From the NCBI GenBank assembly GCA_947500575.1, contig CANMSI010000004.1, forward strand, positions 280,778 through 344,777: a DNA stretch of 64,000 bases. Reading direction: 5' to 3'. Shown here piece by piece: positions 52,203-60,911 of this stretch. A model generated the notes under the pieces. The model was given only the letters and a program-made list of their open reading frames with translations. It was not told the DNA's origin and ran no database searches. The stretch comes from an uncultured Flavobacteriaceae bacterium. GTDB taxonomy: Bacteria; Bacteroidota; Bacteroidia; Flavobacteriales; Flavobacteriaceae. Both the position numbers and the translations under genes were made by a program. Each line of letters starts with the position of its first letter. Within the stretch, counting starts at the first letter, position 1.

Positions 52203-54401
52203 ATGAAGAGCATCTATTGCTTTTTACCAGTTCTCCTTTTTTCCTTACTAACTTTTGGGCAAAATGAGACAAAAACATTTACGGTAAAATTTATTTCGGA
52301 AACCATTATTCCAGATGGTAATTTAGATGAACCTATTTGGGAAAAAGCCAATAGCGCATCTAATTTTTGGCAGTACTTCCCCACAGATTCGGTACAAGCA
52401 CAACAGCAGTCTGACATTAAAATGTTATTTGATGACAAAAACCTTTATGTTGGTATTACAGTATATGCTGCTGGGAATGATTATGTAGTTCCTTCGCTTC
52501 GACGAGATTTTAGAGCTGGCGGTAGTGATAATATCACTCTCATGTTCGACACCTTTAACGATGGTACCAATGCCTTTCTTTTTGGCACCAATCCATATGG
52601 CGTTCGCAGAGAAGGTTTGGTTTCCAATGGAGGTACAGGTCTTGGAGGTTTTAACGTTACTTGGGATGTGAAATGGAAAGGAGATGCACAGCGCTATGAT
52701 GGTTACTATACCGCAGAGATGGTAATACCCCTTACTTCCTTTAAATTTAGGGAAGGGGAAACCAAATGGCGTTTTAATAGTTACCGATTTGACACACAAT
52801 CCAATGAATCTAGTACTTGGACTCAAATTCCTCAAAACCAATTCATTTTTAGCTTGGCCTATATGGGCGATATGGTCTTCGAAAAGCCTTTAGGAAAATC
52901 AAGAACTCCCATTGCAATTATCCCTTATGTAAATACGTTTGCGGCTAAGGACTTTGAAACAGACACGAATACATCCAATTTCAAAGTTGGGGGTGACGCA
53001 AAAGTTTCTATTGGTAATAGTATGAATTTGGATGTGACGGTGAACCCAGATTTCTCACAGGTAGAAGTAGACAACCAAGTAACGAACTTAACACGTTTTG
53101 AAGTGTCACTCCCAGAAAGAAGGCAATTTTTCATTGATAATAGCGACCTATTCTCCACCTTTGGAGGCGGCAGAGATGCCAATCCTTTCTTTTCTAGACG
53201 TATTGGTATTGCACAAGATGCGGATGGAAATAGTATTGAAAATAAGATTTTAGCAGGGGTGCGATTGAGCGGAAAACTTAATGAAGATTGGCGTTTAGGG
53301 TTTTTAAACATTCAAACGGAAGAAGATGTAGACAACGAAATTGCATCCAATAACAATACAATGTTTGCCTTACAGAAAAAAGTATTTTCAAGGTCAAATA
53401 TTGGTTTCTTTTTTATCAATAGGCAGTCTTTCAAAGACTATGATTTTATTGATAACGAAGATCGGTATAATCGTGTGCTAGGAATTGACTATAACCTAGC
53501 CTCCAAAGACAATACTTGGAATGGAAAGTTTTATGGACATAAGTCCTTTCAATCTGGTGGTGGCAATAAAGATTTATCACTTGGCGCCAATTTGCAATAC
53601 AACTCTAGAAACTACAATATATTTACGGATTGGGTATATGTAGGTGATGATTTTAGATCGGACCTTGGTTTTATTCGAAGAACAGATATTGTGAAAGGCC
53701 TTCTTGGTTTTGGAAGAACATTTTGGCCCAAAAAGGGAAAATTAAATCGTCATGGTTTTGAAATATTTCCTGTATTCATTTGGCGACCAGAACTAGATTT
53801 CAAAAATACGGACTATACCATTAGAACCTCTTGGGAAGGGCAGTTTAAGAATCAGTCAGAATTGGAATTTCAGGTAGAAAATCGATTCATATTTTTAACA
53901 GATAGCTTTGATCCCACTGGTACGGAAGGTGCTGTTGAATTGCCAGGTGATCAGGGGTATTATTATACTTCTGTGGGCGCAGGTTACCGATCTGATCGGA
54001 GAAAAGCTTTTTCGTATCGTATAGGAAGCCAATATGGTAGTTTTTTTAATGGCGATATCTTTTCTATGGAAGGGAATATTTCTCTAAGAATTCAACCTAA
54101 ATTTTCTGCATCCCTTAACTTCAATTACGATCAGATATCCCTTCCAGATCCGTTTGCAAGCGCCGATATTTGGTTAATTAGCCCAAGGTTTGATATTACA
54201 TTTAGCAAATCGATATTTTGGTCTACTTTGGTGCAGTACAGTAACCAACGGGATAATTTGGGAATTAATTCTCGCCTTCAATGGCGTTTTGCTCCTTTAT
54301 CAGATTTGTTTTTAGTCTATAATGATAATTACTTTGTGAACCGATTTACTCCTAGATTTCGATCTATTAATTTGAAACTTACCTATTGGTTAAATATTTA
54401 G
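52203..54401 (+). CDS. DUF5916 outer-membrane-type protein with CBM9-like N-terminus
   Basis: The protein has 732 residues with a signal peptide (FLPVLLFSLLTFGQ). Residues 30-210 form a carbohydrate-binding family 9-like domain (IIPDGNLDEPIWEKANSAS). The DUF5916 region follows, with DVTVNPDFSQVEVDNQVTNL, a strong family mark, and FFIDNSDLF. The last 350 residues are alternating-strand sequence ending in an aromatic (KLTYWLNI), consistent with a beta-barrel. The role is unknown; a surface or transport function is likely. Confidence 0.88.
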   Translation: MKSIYCFLPVLLFSLLTFGQNETKTFTVKFISETIIPDGNLDEPIWEKANSASNFWQYFPTDSVQAQQQSDIKMLFDDKNLYVGITVYAAGNDYVVPSLRRDFRAGGSDNITLMFDTFNDGTNAFLFGTNPYGVRREGLVSNGGTGLGGFNVTWDVKWKGDAQRYDGYYTAEMVIPLTSFKFREGETKWRFNSYRFDTQSNESSTWTQIPQNQFIFSLAYMGDMVFEKPLGKSRTPIAIIPYVNTFAAKDFETDTNTSNFKVGGDAKVSIGNSMNLDVTVNPDFSQVEVDNQVTNLTRFEVSLPERRQFFIDNSDLFSTFGGGRDANPFFSRRIGIAQDADGNSIENKILAGVRLSGKLNEDWRLGFLNIQTEEDVDNEIASNNNTMFALQKKVFSRSNIGFFFINRQSFKDYDFIDNEDRYNRVLGIDYNLASKDNTWNGKFYGHKSFQSGGGNKDLSLGANLQYNSRNYNIFTDWVYVGDDFRSDLGFIRRTDIVKGLLGFGRTFWPKKGKLNRHGFEIFPVFIWRPELDFKNTDYTIRTSWEGQFKNQSELEFQVENRFIFLTDSFDPTGTEGAVELPGDQGYYYTSVGAGYRSDRRKAFSYRIGSQYGSFFNGDIFSMEGNISLRIQPKFSASLNFNYDQISLPDPFASADIWLISPRFDITFSKSIFWSTLVQYSNQRDNLGINSRLQWRFAPLSDLFLVYNDNYFVNRFTPRFRSINLKLTYWLNI

Positions 54402-54433
54402 GCCATTTTACACCCTATCCAACTCCTGTTATG

Positions 54434-54441
54434 TAATTTTG
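54434..54441 (+). promoter_or_regulatory. Promoter -7 element of the HAD gene
   Basis: TAATTTTG matches TAnnTTTG exactly. The transcript would start near 54448, in keeping with the TTG start codon at 54461 and a very short leader. Confidence 0.4.
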
Positions 54442-54460
54442 TGGTTATAAAAATCAGTAT

Positions 54461-55258
54461 TTGAAATATTCCATTCTCTGCTCAGATTTAGACGGTACTT
54501 TATTAGCTACTAAGAATAATGTCACGGACTTTGCTATTGCACAAATTTCTAGAATTGCCCCCTACACCAAAGTAATACTAGTTTCTGCACGTATGCCAGC
54601 AGCAATGACCTATATACAGAAACGTTTATGCATAGAAGAGCAGCCAATTATTTGTTACAATGGTGCATTGGTATTAGATGGAGACCAGGTACTATCTTCT
54701 ACAGAAATTGCAGCTCCTTTGTTACAGGAAATTTATGATATGGCACTTGCCTTAAAGGTAAAGCTTGGACTTTATCAGTTGAATAATTGGTTTGTGGAAG
54801 AGAATACTGCACGTGTTCAAAAGGAAATACACCATACTCAAGTCACTCCAGTGTTTCAACCAACAATAGAAACATTAGCACAATGGGAATACGGCCAGAC
54901 AGGGGCTCATAAGTTAATGCTCATGGGTACTAAAGCTGGTATTGATATACTTTACGCTCAACTAACCACTAGGTTTGCATCACAATTACATATTTACAGA
55001 TCTAATGACACACTCATAGAAGTAGCTTCTAAAACAATTTCTAAATTGACAGCCATTCAATTGCTCTTAAATGCATCTGAAAGTTTGGAAGAAGTGGTGG
55101 CCTTTGGGGATAATTATAATGACCTTGAAATGTTACAAGCGGTTGGCTGCGGGGTGGCAGTAGCAAATGCCCGAACAGAAGTTAAAGCCATAGCCAATTA
55201 TATTACTTTAAAAAATACAGAAGATGGAGTAGCACATTTTATTAAAGAACATCTCTGA
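54461..55258 (+). CDS. Cof-type HAD-family phosphatase
   Basis: The protein has 266 residues; the start is TTG. It shows the HAD motif I CSDLDGTLLATKN (nucleophile Asp9, Asp11), motif II VSARMP, a C2-type cap (100-190), the motif III lysine in SKTISKLTAIQ and motif IV GDNYNDLEML. Cof-type enzymes dephosphorylate sugar phosphates, FMN or similar. The substrate is not predicted. A DUF819 transporter-like gene follows after 43 bases. Confidence 0.92.
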   Translation: MKYSILCSDLDGTLLATKNNVTDFAIAQISRIAPYTKVILVSARMPAAMTYIQKRLCIEEQPIICYNGALVLDGDQVLSSTEIAAPLLQEIYDMALALKVKLGLYQLNNWFVEENTARVQKEIHHTQVTPVFQPTIETLAQWEYGQTGAHKLMLMGTKAGIDILYAQLTTRFASQLHIYRSNDTLIEVASKTISKLTAIQLLLNASESLEEVVAFGDNYNDLEMLQAVGCGVAVANARTEVKAIANYITLKNTEDGVAHFIKEHL

Positions 55259-55301
55259 GCACTAATTTGATTATATTTGAGCAGAAGCAACCCTATTCTC
55301 T

Positions 55302-56618
55302 ATGACAGCACCCTTACTTCCCGAACCCTATATTACCGATGATACCGTAGTTTTTGGACTTTTAGCACTTTGTCTTGGCTTTGTATTCTATACTTCTTCA
55401 GCAAAAGGAGGTTTTTGGAAAAAGTACTATAGCATTATTCCGGGTGTTTTAATGTGCTACCTGTTGCCCGGCGTATTAACTTCTACTGGTTTGATTGCTC
55501 CAGAATGGGAAACTTTAAATGAAGCGGGAGAGGTGGTGAAACATGAATCTAAAGTCTACTATGCGGCTAGCAGGTATTTACTACCAGCAGCCTTGGTATT
55601 GATGACCCTGAGTATTGACCTAAAGGCGATTGCTAATCTAGGGTCCAAAGCTTTGATTTTGTTCTTAACAGGCACTGCAGGCATTATCATAGGCGGTCCT
55701 ATTGCCATTCTTATTGTTTCTATTTTTTCACCTGAAACCGTTGGTGGTAATGATTTTGATGCCATTTGGAGGGGATTATCTACGATTGCTGGGAGTTGGA
55801 TTGGTGGTAGCGCTAACCAGGCCGCCATGCTCGAAGTATTCCAATACAATCCGAAAAATTACACCAGTATGGTACTTATAGATGTAGTGGTAGCTAATAT
55901 TTGGATGGCTATTTTGTTACTCGGTGTAGGGAAAAGCAAAAGAATTGATAAATGGCTTAAATCCGATACATCTGCTATAGAGCGGTTAAAAATTACGGTT
56001 TCTGAATTCTCCGAAAAAATTACCCGAGTTCCAACGATAAGGGATTATGTAATGATGTTATTCTTTGCTTTTACTGCAATGGGAATTTCTCATTTCTTTG
56101 GGGGTCATATCAGTACCTATTTAAAAACCAATGTGGCTGCCGTTGCCGATCCTACCAGTTTTTTATCTTTTATAGGCTCGGCCTTCTTTTGGATGGTGGT
56201 CATTGCAACAATTATTGGAACACTTCTATCATTTACAAAGGCTAAAAACTATGAAGGCGCAGGAGCCAGTAAAATTGGTGGACTATTCATTTATATTTTA
56301 GTAGCCACCATTGGAATGAAAATGGACCTTACACGTATTGCAGAAAACCCTGGCTTAATCGCGGTAGGTTTGGTATGGATTAGTATTCATGCCCTACTCC
56401 TTATTCTTGTTGCTAAATTAATAAGGGCTCCTTATTTCTTTTTAGCTGTTGGAAGTCAGGCAAATGTGGGTGGTGCAGCTTCCGCTCCTGTGGTAGCAGC
56501 AGAATTTCATCCTTCACTAACCTCAGTTGGTGTCTTATTAGCGGTCTTTGGTTATGTTGTTGGTACTGGTGGCGCACTGTTATGCGCTTATCTTATGGAG
56601 ATTGCCTCTACCGTTTAA
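55302..56618 (+). CDS. DUF819 family membrane protein
   Basis: The protein has 438 residues with about 11-12 membrane helices. DUF819 marks are a GLIAPEW loop, RYLLPAALVLMTLSIDLKAI, GSWIGGSANQAAMLEVF in the middle and a parallel VGSQANVGGAASAPVVAAEF near the C-terminus. The two similar halves suggest a transporter with inverted-repeat architecture. The substrate is unknown. Confidence 0.9.
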   Translation: MTAPLLPEPYITDDTVVFGLLALCLGFVFYTSSAKGGFWKKYYSIIPGVLMCYLLPGVLTSTGLIAPEWETLNEAGEVVKHESKVYYAASRYLLPAALVLMTLSIDLKAIANLGSKALILFLTGTAGIIIGGPIAILIVSIFSPETVGGNDFDAIWRGLSTIAGSWIGGSANQAAMLEVFQYNPKNYTSMVLIDVVVANIWMAILLLGVGKSKRIDKWLKSDTSAIERLKITVSEFSEKITRVPTIRDYVMMLFFAFTAMGISHFFGGHISTYLKTNVAAVADPTSFLSFIGSAFFWMVVIATIIGTLLSFTKAKNYEGAGASKIGGLFIYILVATIGMKMDLTRIAENPGLIAVGLVWISIHALLLILVAKLIRAPYFFLAVGSQANVGGAASAPVVAAEFHPSLTSVGVLLAVFGYVVGTGGALLCAYLMEIASTV

Positions 56619-56694
56619 AAGCATTATAAATCTGTAGCGCTTAAAATCATTAAATCAAAAATTTTAGTGATATTTGCGCGACAAAATTAGTACT

Positions 56695-57399
56695 ATGAAA
56701 TACCTCTTAGCTTTCGTTTCTGTTCTATTGTTCATTTCTTGTGGAGGCGATACTGAAAACACGATGACCGTAATGGGAAAAGTAAAAGGCCTAAAAAAAG
56801 GAACCTTATACTTACAGCATATTCCAGATTCTACACTCATAGCAATAGATTCTATGCAAGTAGATGACGAAGGAAATTTTACCTTTAAAACAGAAGTAGA
56901 AAGTCCTGAAATCTTCTATCTATACCTTGATAAAAAAGACAATAATACCATCAATGATCGGATTACCTTTTTTGGAGAACCGGGTGTTGTTACAATTAAT
57001 ACGGCTTGGAATACATTTGATACGAAAGCAACAATCGAAGGTTCTTCTTCACATCAAAAATTGGAAGAGTACAAAGACATGATGTCCAAATTTAACACAC
57101 GTGGTTTGGAATATGTACAAGTAGCAAGTACCCCTGAAATACAAGGAGATTCTATCGCTTTGGATTCCCTGCAACAATTAAGCGATAAGAATGTATTGAG
57201 TAGTTATCGATATGCCTTAAATTTTGCATTGAATAATAAGGACTCTTATGTAGCTCCATATATTGCGCTTTCAGAAGTAGCAGATGCCAATGTAAAATAC
57301 CTAGATTCTATTCATAATTCATTAACACCAGAAGTGGCCAACTCCAAGTATGGCATTGCCTTGAAAAAGTATTTAGATACTATAGAAAGAACCCATTAA
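56695..57399 (+). CDS. DUF4369-domain lipoprotein
   Basis: The protein has 234 residues from the ATG at 56695; an upstream TTG at 56674 gives no lipoprotein signal at the start. The lipobox ends at Cys16 (VLLFISC). The beta domain (VMGKVKGLKKGTLYLQHIPD, SMQVDDEGNFTFKTEV) is DUF4369, usually found in front of thioredoxin-like TlpA domains. Here the thioredoxin part is absent and the rest is helical. It is probably a periplasmic binding or scaffold protein. Confidence 0.85.
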   Translation: MKYLLAFVSVLLFISCGGDTENTMTVMGKVKGLKKGTLYLQHIPDSTLIAIDSMQVDDEGNFTFKTEVESPEIFYLYLDKKDNNTINDRITFFGEPGVVTINTAWNTFDTKATIEGSSSHQKLEEYKDMMSKFNTRGLEYVQVASTPEIQGDSIALDSLQQLSDKNVLSSYRYALNFALNNKDSYVAPYIALSEVADANVKYLDSIHNSLTPEVANSKYGIALKKYLDTIERTH

Positions 57400-57410
57400 C
57401 CCTAAACTAA

Positions 57411-57446
57411 AAAACCGTCTAGATTAAGATCTAGACGGTTTTTTAA
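57411..57446. terminator. Bidirectional intrinsic terminator
   Basis: A 14-bp stem AAAACCGTCTAGAT / ATCTAGACGGTTTT has a TAAG loop and a T-run after it. It lies between the convergent DUF4369 gene and the 57469-57741 gene. Confidence 0.9.
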
Positions 57447-57468
57447 TTTTTGAAATAGTAGCTAGGTG

Positions 57469-57741
57469 CTATTTTCCTAACTTATTTAGTTTTTCTATTA
57501 AGCCAGTAGCTTTCTCTTCTAACTCCGTTTGAACAGCTTTTAAATGAGATTTTCTGTTCTCTACATCGCGTTTATTTACTTTTTCAATCAGATCGTCGAA
57601 AGTACTAATTGCGTTATCTATTATAGCGTTTCCTTCTTTAGAATTTTGTTTGTTACTGGTTGTTTCCCAAACGTAAACTGCTTCAATAATATCGCCTAAA
57701 ACGTAATTAATATCTTTCTTTAAATTGCGTATACTTGCCAT
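57469..57741 (-). CDS. Small helical protein of unknown function
   Basis: The protein has 90 residues, charged and entirely helical (LKKDINYVLGDIIEAVYVWE, DNAISTFDDLIEKVNKR, LKAVQTELEEKATGLIEKL). It has no signal peptide. It looks like a short conserved Bacteroidota protein; no function is known to me. It is the last of a minus-strand set, 43 bases after manA. Confidence 0.8.
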   Translation of the reverse strand: MASIRNLKKDINYVLGDIIEAVYVWETTSNKQNSKEGNAIIDNAISTFDDLIEKVNKRDVENRKSHLKAVQTELEEKATGLIEKLNKLGK

Positions 57742-57784
57742 TACTCTATTTTTTTTACAAAAATAGACTATTGTTCTTTAAAGA

Positions 57785-58753
57785 TCATATAGTTACCTCT
57801 AAAAGTTGCGCTCCCACACTCTTAATTCTAATTTCATTACTAGCGGCGGGCAGTAAGATGGTCTCCCCCTTTTGAATAGGAGCGGTTCCATATTCATTAG
57901 AAATAACTGCTTTTCCTGAAACACACATAAAAATTGTAAAAGAATCTCGTGCAGCAGTATCTATTATAAGGTCAGATGTTAGCTTAAGGAAATTAGTCTT
58001 AAAGTAAGGACAGTCTACCATTGTATTTGAGGTATTCTCGTCTTTTGAATACCCAACTTTAAAATCGTCTTTCTTTTTATAATCTATGGCATCCAACGCT
58101 AAATCTGTGTGCAACTCCCTTAGGTTACCCTCTTTATCTCGACGGTTAAAATCGAATACCCGATAGGTAACATCTGAGGTTTGCTGAATCTCTGCTAGCA
58201 ACACACCGGCGCCAATAGCATGTATTTTACCGGTATTGATAAAAAAAGTATCCCCTTCCTGTACCGATTCATAATTTAATAAACTCAACAGCGTATCATC
58301 TTCCAAACTTTTTGCATATTCTTCTTGAGATACGTCTTTATTAAAACCTACAATGAGATTAGCATCTGGATCTGCATCCATGATATACCACATTTCGGTT
58401 TTCCCAAAGGAATTATGCCGTTCCTTGGCTAATGCATCATTCGGATGCAATTGAATAGAAAGGTCTTTTTTTGCGTCTATGAACTTAATAAGTATGGGAA
58501 ATTCTTTGCCAAAGCGAGCTACTACGCTTTTGCCCAGCAAAGTATCTGCATGTGCATCTATTAGTTGCTGTAAAGAAGTCCCAGCCAAAGTACCATTGGC
58601 AACTTCTGAAACATCTCCCGACACCGTGGATAGTTCCCAACTTTCACCCGTAATTTCATTCGTAATAGGTTTTCCTAAAACATCTTTCAGCTTGGTGCCT
58701 CCCCAAAGACGCTCTTTAAGAATAGGGTTAAATTTTAAAGGATGAATATTCAT
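57785..58753 (-). CDS. manA: Mannose-6-phosphate isomerase, class I
   Basis: The protein has 322 residues from the ATG at 58753. It shows ERLWGGTKLKDVLG, the zinc-binding QLHPNDALA, FGKTEMWYI, and FFINTGKIHAIGAGVLLAEIQQTSDVTYRVFDF with the active-site residues. It interconverts mannose 6-phosphate and fructose 6-phosphate, feeding GDP-mannose and cell-surface polysaccharide synthesis. It is the short bacterial form, with a C-terminal cupin-like lobe. Confidence 0.95.
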   Translation of the reverse strand: MNIHPLKFNPILKERLWGGTKLKDVLGKPITNEITGESWELSTVSGDVSEVANGTLAGTSLQQLIDAHADTLLGKSVVARFGKEFPILIKFIDAKKDLSIQLHPNDALAKERHNSFGKTEMWYIMDADPDANLIVGFNKDVSQEEYAKSLEDDTLLSLLNYESVQEGDTFFINTGKIHAIGAGVLLAEIQQTSDVTYRVFDFNRRDKEGNLRELHTDLALDAIDYKKKDDFKVGYSKDENTSNTMVDCPYFKTNFLKLTSDLIIDTAARDSFTIFMCVSGKAVISNEYGTAPIQKGETILLPAASNEIRIKSVGAQLLEVTI

Positions 58754-58912
58754 ATACAATGGAGTTTTTGGAAAGTAAATTGTTATATGTAAGAATAAAC
58801 GTACATTTTTACAGATTTAGTGTTCATCAGCTCACTAAATTACTCTAAAAAATACGTATCCTAGTTTGCAAAGCCATCGAACAGGCAGTTTTAAGCGGTA
58901 GGTTACCGTTAT

Positions 58913-59320
58913 CTACCCACCGTAGGTAACAAAGTTACGAGGGGTTTCATAAAGCGTTACTTCTAACTCTTTATCAGTATCAATATGGGGTCTTAGTTTA
59001 TTCCATATTACCACGGCTATGTGTTCAGCGGTAGGGTTCAATTCTTTGAATTCTGGTACTTCTACATTTAAGTTTTTGTGGTCCAAGGCTTCTTCTACTT
59101 CAGACTTGATAAGATCTTTTAGCACTTTGGTATCAATTACAAAACCCGTTTCCGGATCTATCTCTCCTGTAACACTGACTATAAGTTCATAGTTGTGCCC
59201 ATGAAAATTAGGATTGTTGCATTTCCCAAAAACCTCTTCATTTTGTTCAAAACTCCATTTGGGATTGTACAAACGGTGGGCTGCATTAAAATGTGCTCTT
59301 CTACTAACCTTTATTTTCAT
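58913..59320 (-). CDS. queD: 6-carboxytetrahydropterin synthase-type protein (QueD/PTPS)
   Basis: The protein has 135 residues. The zinc histidines are His15 (AAHRL), His40 and His42 (FHGHNYEL). The nucleophile Cys34 (GKCNNPNFHGHN) and the LDHKNLN active-site segment are present. Family members make 6-carboxytetrahydropterin in queuosine synthesis, or 6-pyruvoyltetrahydropterin; the CNNPNFHGHNY pattern fits both. Its start is two bases after the idi stop. Confidence 0.9.
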   Translation of the reverse strand: MKIKVSRRAHFNAAHRLYNPKWSFEQNEEVFGKCNNPNFHGHNYELIVSVTGEIDPETGFVIDTKVLKDLIKSEVEEALDHKNLNVEVPEFKELNPTAEHIAVVIWNKLRPHIDTDKELEVTLYETPRNFVTYGG

Positions 59321-59322
59321 AT

Positions 59323-59850
59323 TTAAGCGGCATTGTGAATGAGGTGATTATAAAATTTTTCAAAAATAATCTTGAACCAAGCGGTATAGTTCTCTGGATG
59401 ACGCTGAATATCTTCCTTAATTGCAGCCGGTTTCATCCATTTCCAGTTGGCTACTTCCTCTGGGTTAATATGAGGTTCCCCAGCATAAGTTCCTATTAGC
59501 ACATGATCTAACTCATGTTCCGTAAGGCCATTATCAAAAGGCGCTTTATACACAAAGGAAAAAAGTTCTTTTAGTTCGGTAACAAAACCCATTTCTTCTT
59601 GTAGTCTTCGTTTCCCAGCTTCTATATTAGATTCTCCTAAACGTTGATGACTACAACAGGTATTTGTCCATAATAAAGGAGAATGATACTTCTCTGCTGC
59701 TCTTTGTTGTAACATAGTTTCTCCTTGATTGTTCATTACGAAAACGGAGAAGGCTCTATGAAGTACTGCTTTTTCATGGGCTTCCATTTTAGGCATGGTA
59801 CCCAATTCCTCATTGTCTTCATTTACTAAAATGACGTATTCTTCTTGCAT
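59323..59850 (-). CDS. idi: Isopentenyl-diphosphate delta-isomerase, type 1
   Basis: The protein has 175 residues with a Nudix-like fold. The metal and catalytic residues are His25 and His31 (HEKAVLHRAFSVF), Cys66 and His68 (NTCCSHQRLGES), and the glutamates in LTEHELDHV. It balances IPP and DMAPP for isoprenoid and carotenoid synthesis. Length and motifs are standard. It is cotranscribed with queD. Confidence 0.95.
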   Translation of the reverse strand: MQEEYVILVNEDNEELGTMPKMEAHEKAVLHRAFSVFVMNNQGETMLQQRAAEKYHSPLLWTNTCCSHQRLGESNIEAGKRRLQEEMGFVTELKELFSFVYKAPFDNGLTEHELDHVLIGTYAGEPHINPEEVANWKWMKPAAIKEDIQRHPENYTAWFKIIFEKFYNHLIHNAA

Positions 59851-59942
59851 CGTACAAAAATAAGGCCTTTACAGCACTTATCTAGAATACCAAGTATAAA
59901 AATGATTCATTAAGTAGTTTCGGAAGCTGTAAGCGTAGTTGC

Positions 59943-60902
59943 TTAAAAGAAACGTGGCGATTTCAAATTATTGACAATTCTTGCAAAATCGTATCTAAGA
60001 ATAACTTCAAAAGAACCATCATTAAAAACAGCTCTTCCTAATTCTGTTATCTCTCTATCATAGGCCATTCCTATGTATAACTCATTGGTAACATGAAAAC
60101 CAGCTAAAGCACTTACAGCAGCATCCCATCGGTAAGCGGCTCCTAAAACAAATTTATCATTTAATCTAAAATTAGCAGATACATCTACTTGTAGTGGTGC
60201 TCCTTTTACCACCTTAGTAAGTAGCGCGGGTTTAAATTCTAAAAATGTATTAAGGTCAAAAACGTAACCCGTAATAAAATAAAAATTCATCTGTTCTTTT
60301 GCAGTAGACAAAGAAGATTCTTCAAAATGCGAAGTTTCTAAAATTCTGGGTACAGATAGACCTGCATAGAACTTATCTGTATGATAATAGACGCCAGCAC
60401 CTACATTGGGAGACAGTCTGTTGTCAATATTTTGTTGCAAGGTAGGATCTGGACCACTTGGGTTTAATATGTCTTGATTAAGTTCTGAAAAACGAACGTC
60501 TAATAAATGAACACCTCCTTTGATTCCAAAACTCAGACGAGCATCGGTGGTTAATTGCAAGGTATATGAAAAATCTACATCGAAATAGGTTTCCGAAGTA
60601 GGGCCAATTTTATCATTTACTATGGAAACTCCTAACCCAACACCTCTATATCCTAATGGGGTATGTAAATTAAGTGTTTGCGTTGTTGGAGCTCCATCCA
60701 AACCTACCCATTGCGATCGGTGTAAGGCAGCAATACTAAAATGCCCTCTAGAGCCAGCATAAGCTGGATTAACACTAATGGTATTATACATATACTGGGT
60801 GTACTGCGCATCTTGTTGCGCCTTTACGGTACCCATAGCCACCATTGCCAGGAGAAGAAAAACTCTTCTAAGAAAACCTTTATATGTAATTTGGTTTAAC
60901 AT
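59943..60902 (-). CDS. PorP/SprF family T9SS membrane protein
   Basis: The protein has 319 residues with a signal peptide (LLLAMVAMGTVKAQ). The family start QDAQYTQYMYNTISVNPAYAG is intact, followed by beta-barrel-like strands (GLGVSIVNDKIGPTS, FYAGLSVPRI, YIGMAYDRE) to the C-terminus. PorP/SprF-like proteins assist secretion or surface attachment of specific T9SS cargo in Bacteroidota. It follows the type B cargo gene after nine bases, the usual cargo-partner arrangement. Confidence 0.95.
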   Translation of the reverse strand: MLNQITYKGFLRRVFLLLAMVAMGTVKAQQDAQYTQYMYNTISVNPAYAGSRGHFSIAALHRSQWVGLDGAPTTQTLNLHTPLGYRGVGLGVSIVNDKIGPTSETYFDVDFSYTLQLTTDARLSFGIKGGVHLLDVRFSELNQDILNPSGPDPTLQQNIDNRLSPNVGAGVYYHTDKFYAGLSVPRILETSHFEESSLSTAKEQMNFYFITGYVFDLNTFLEFKPALLTKVVKGAPLQVDVSANFRLNDKFVLGAAYRWDAAVSALAGFHVTNELYIGMAYDREITELGRAVFNDGSFEVILRYDFARIVNNLKSPRFF

Positions 60903-60911
60903 GAAACTATT

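Noticed and set aside
52425..53311. Long minus-strand frames inside the DUF5916 gene
   Set aside because: They are antisense to a well-supported coding gene and have no family features or start context.
58815..58840. ATTTAGTG/CACTAAAT hairpin upstream of manA as a terminator
   Set aside because: An 8-bp stem without a T-run on either side; too weak to call a terminator, and an operator role cannot be supported.
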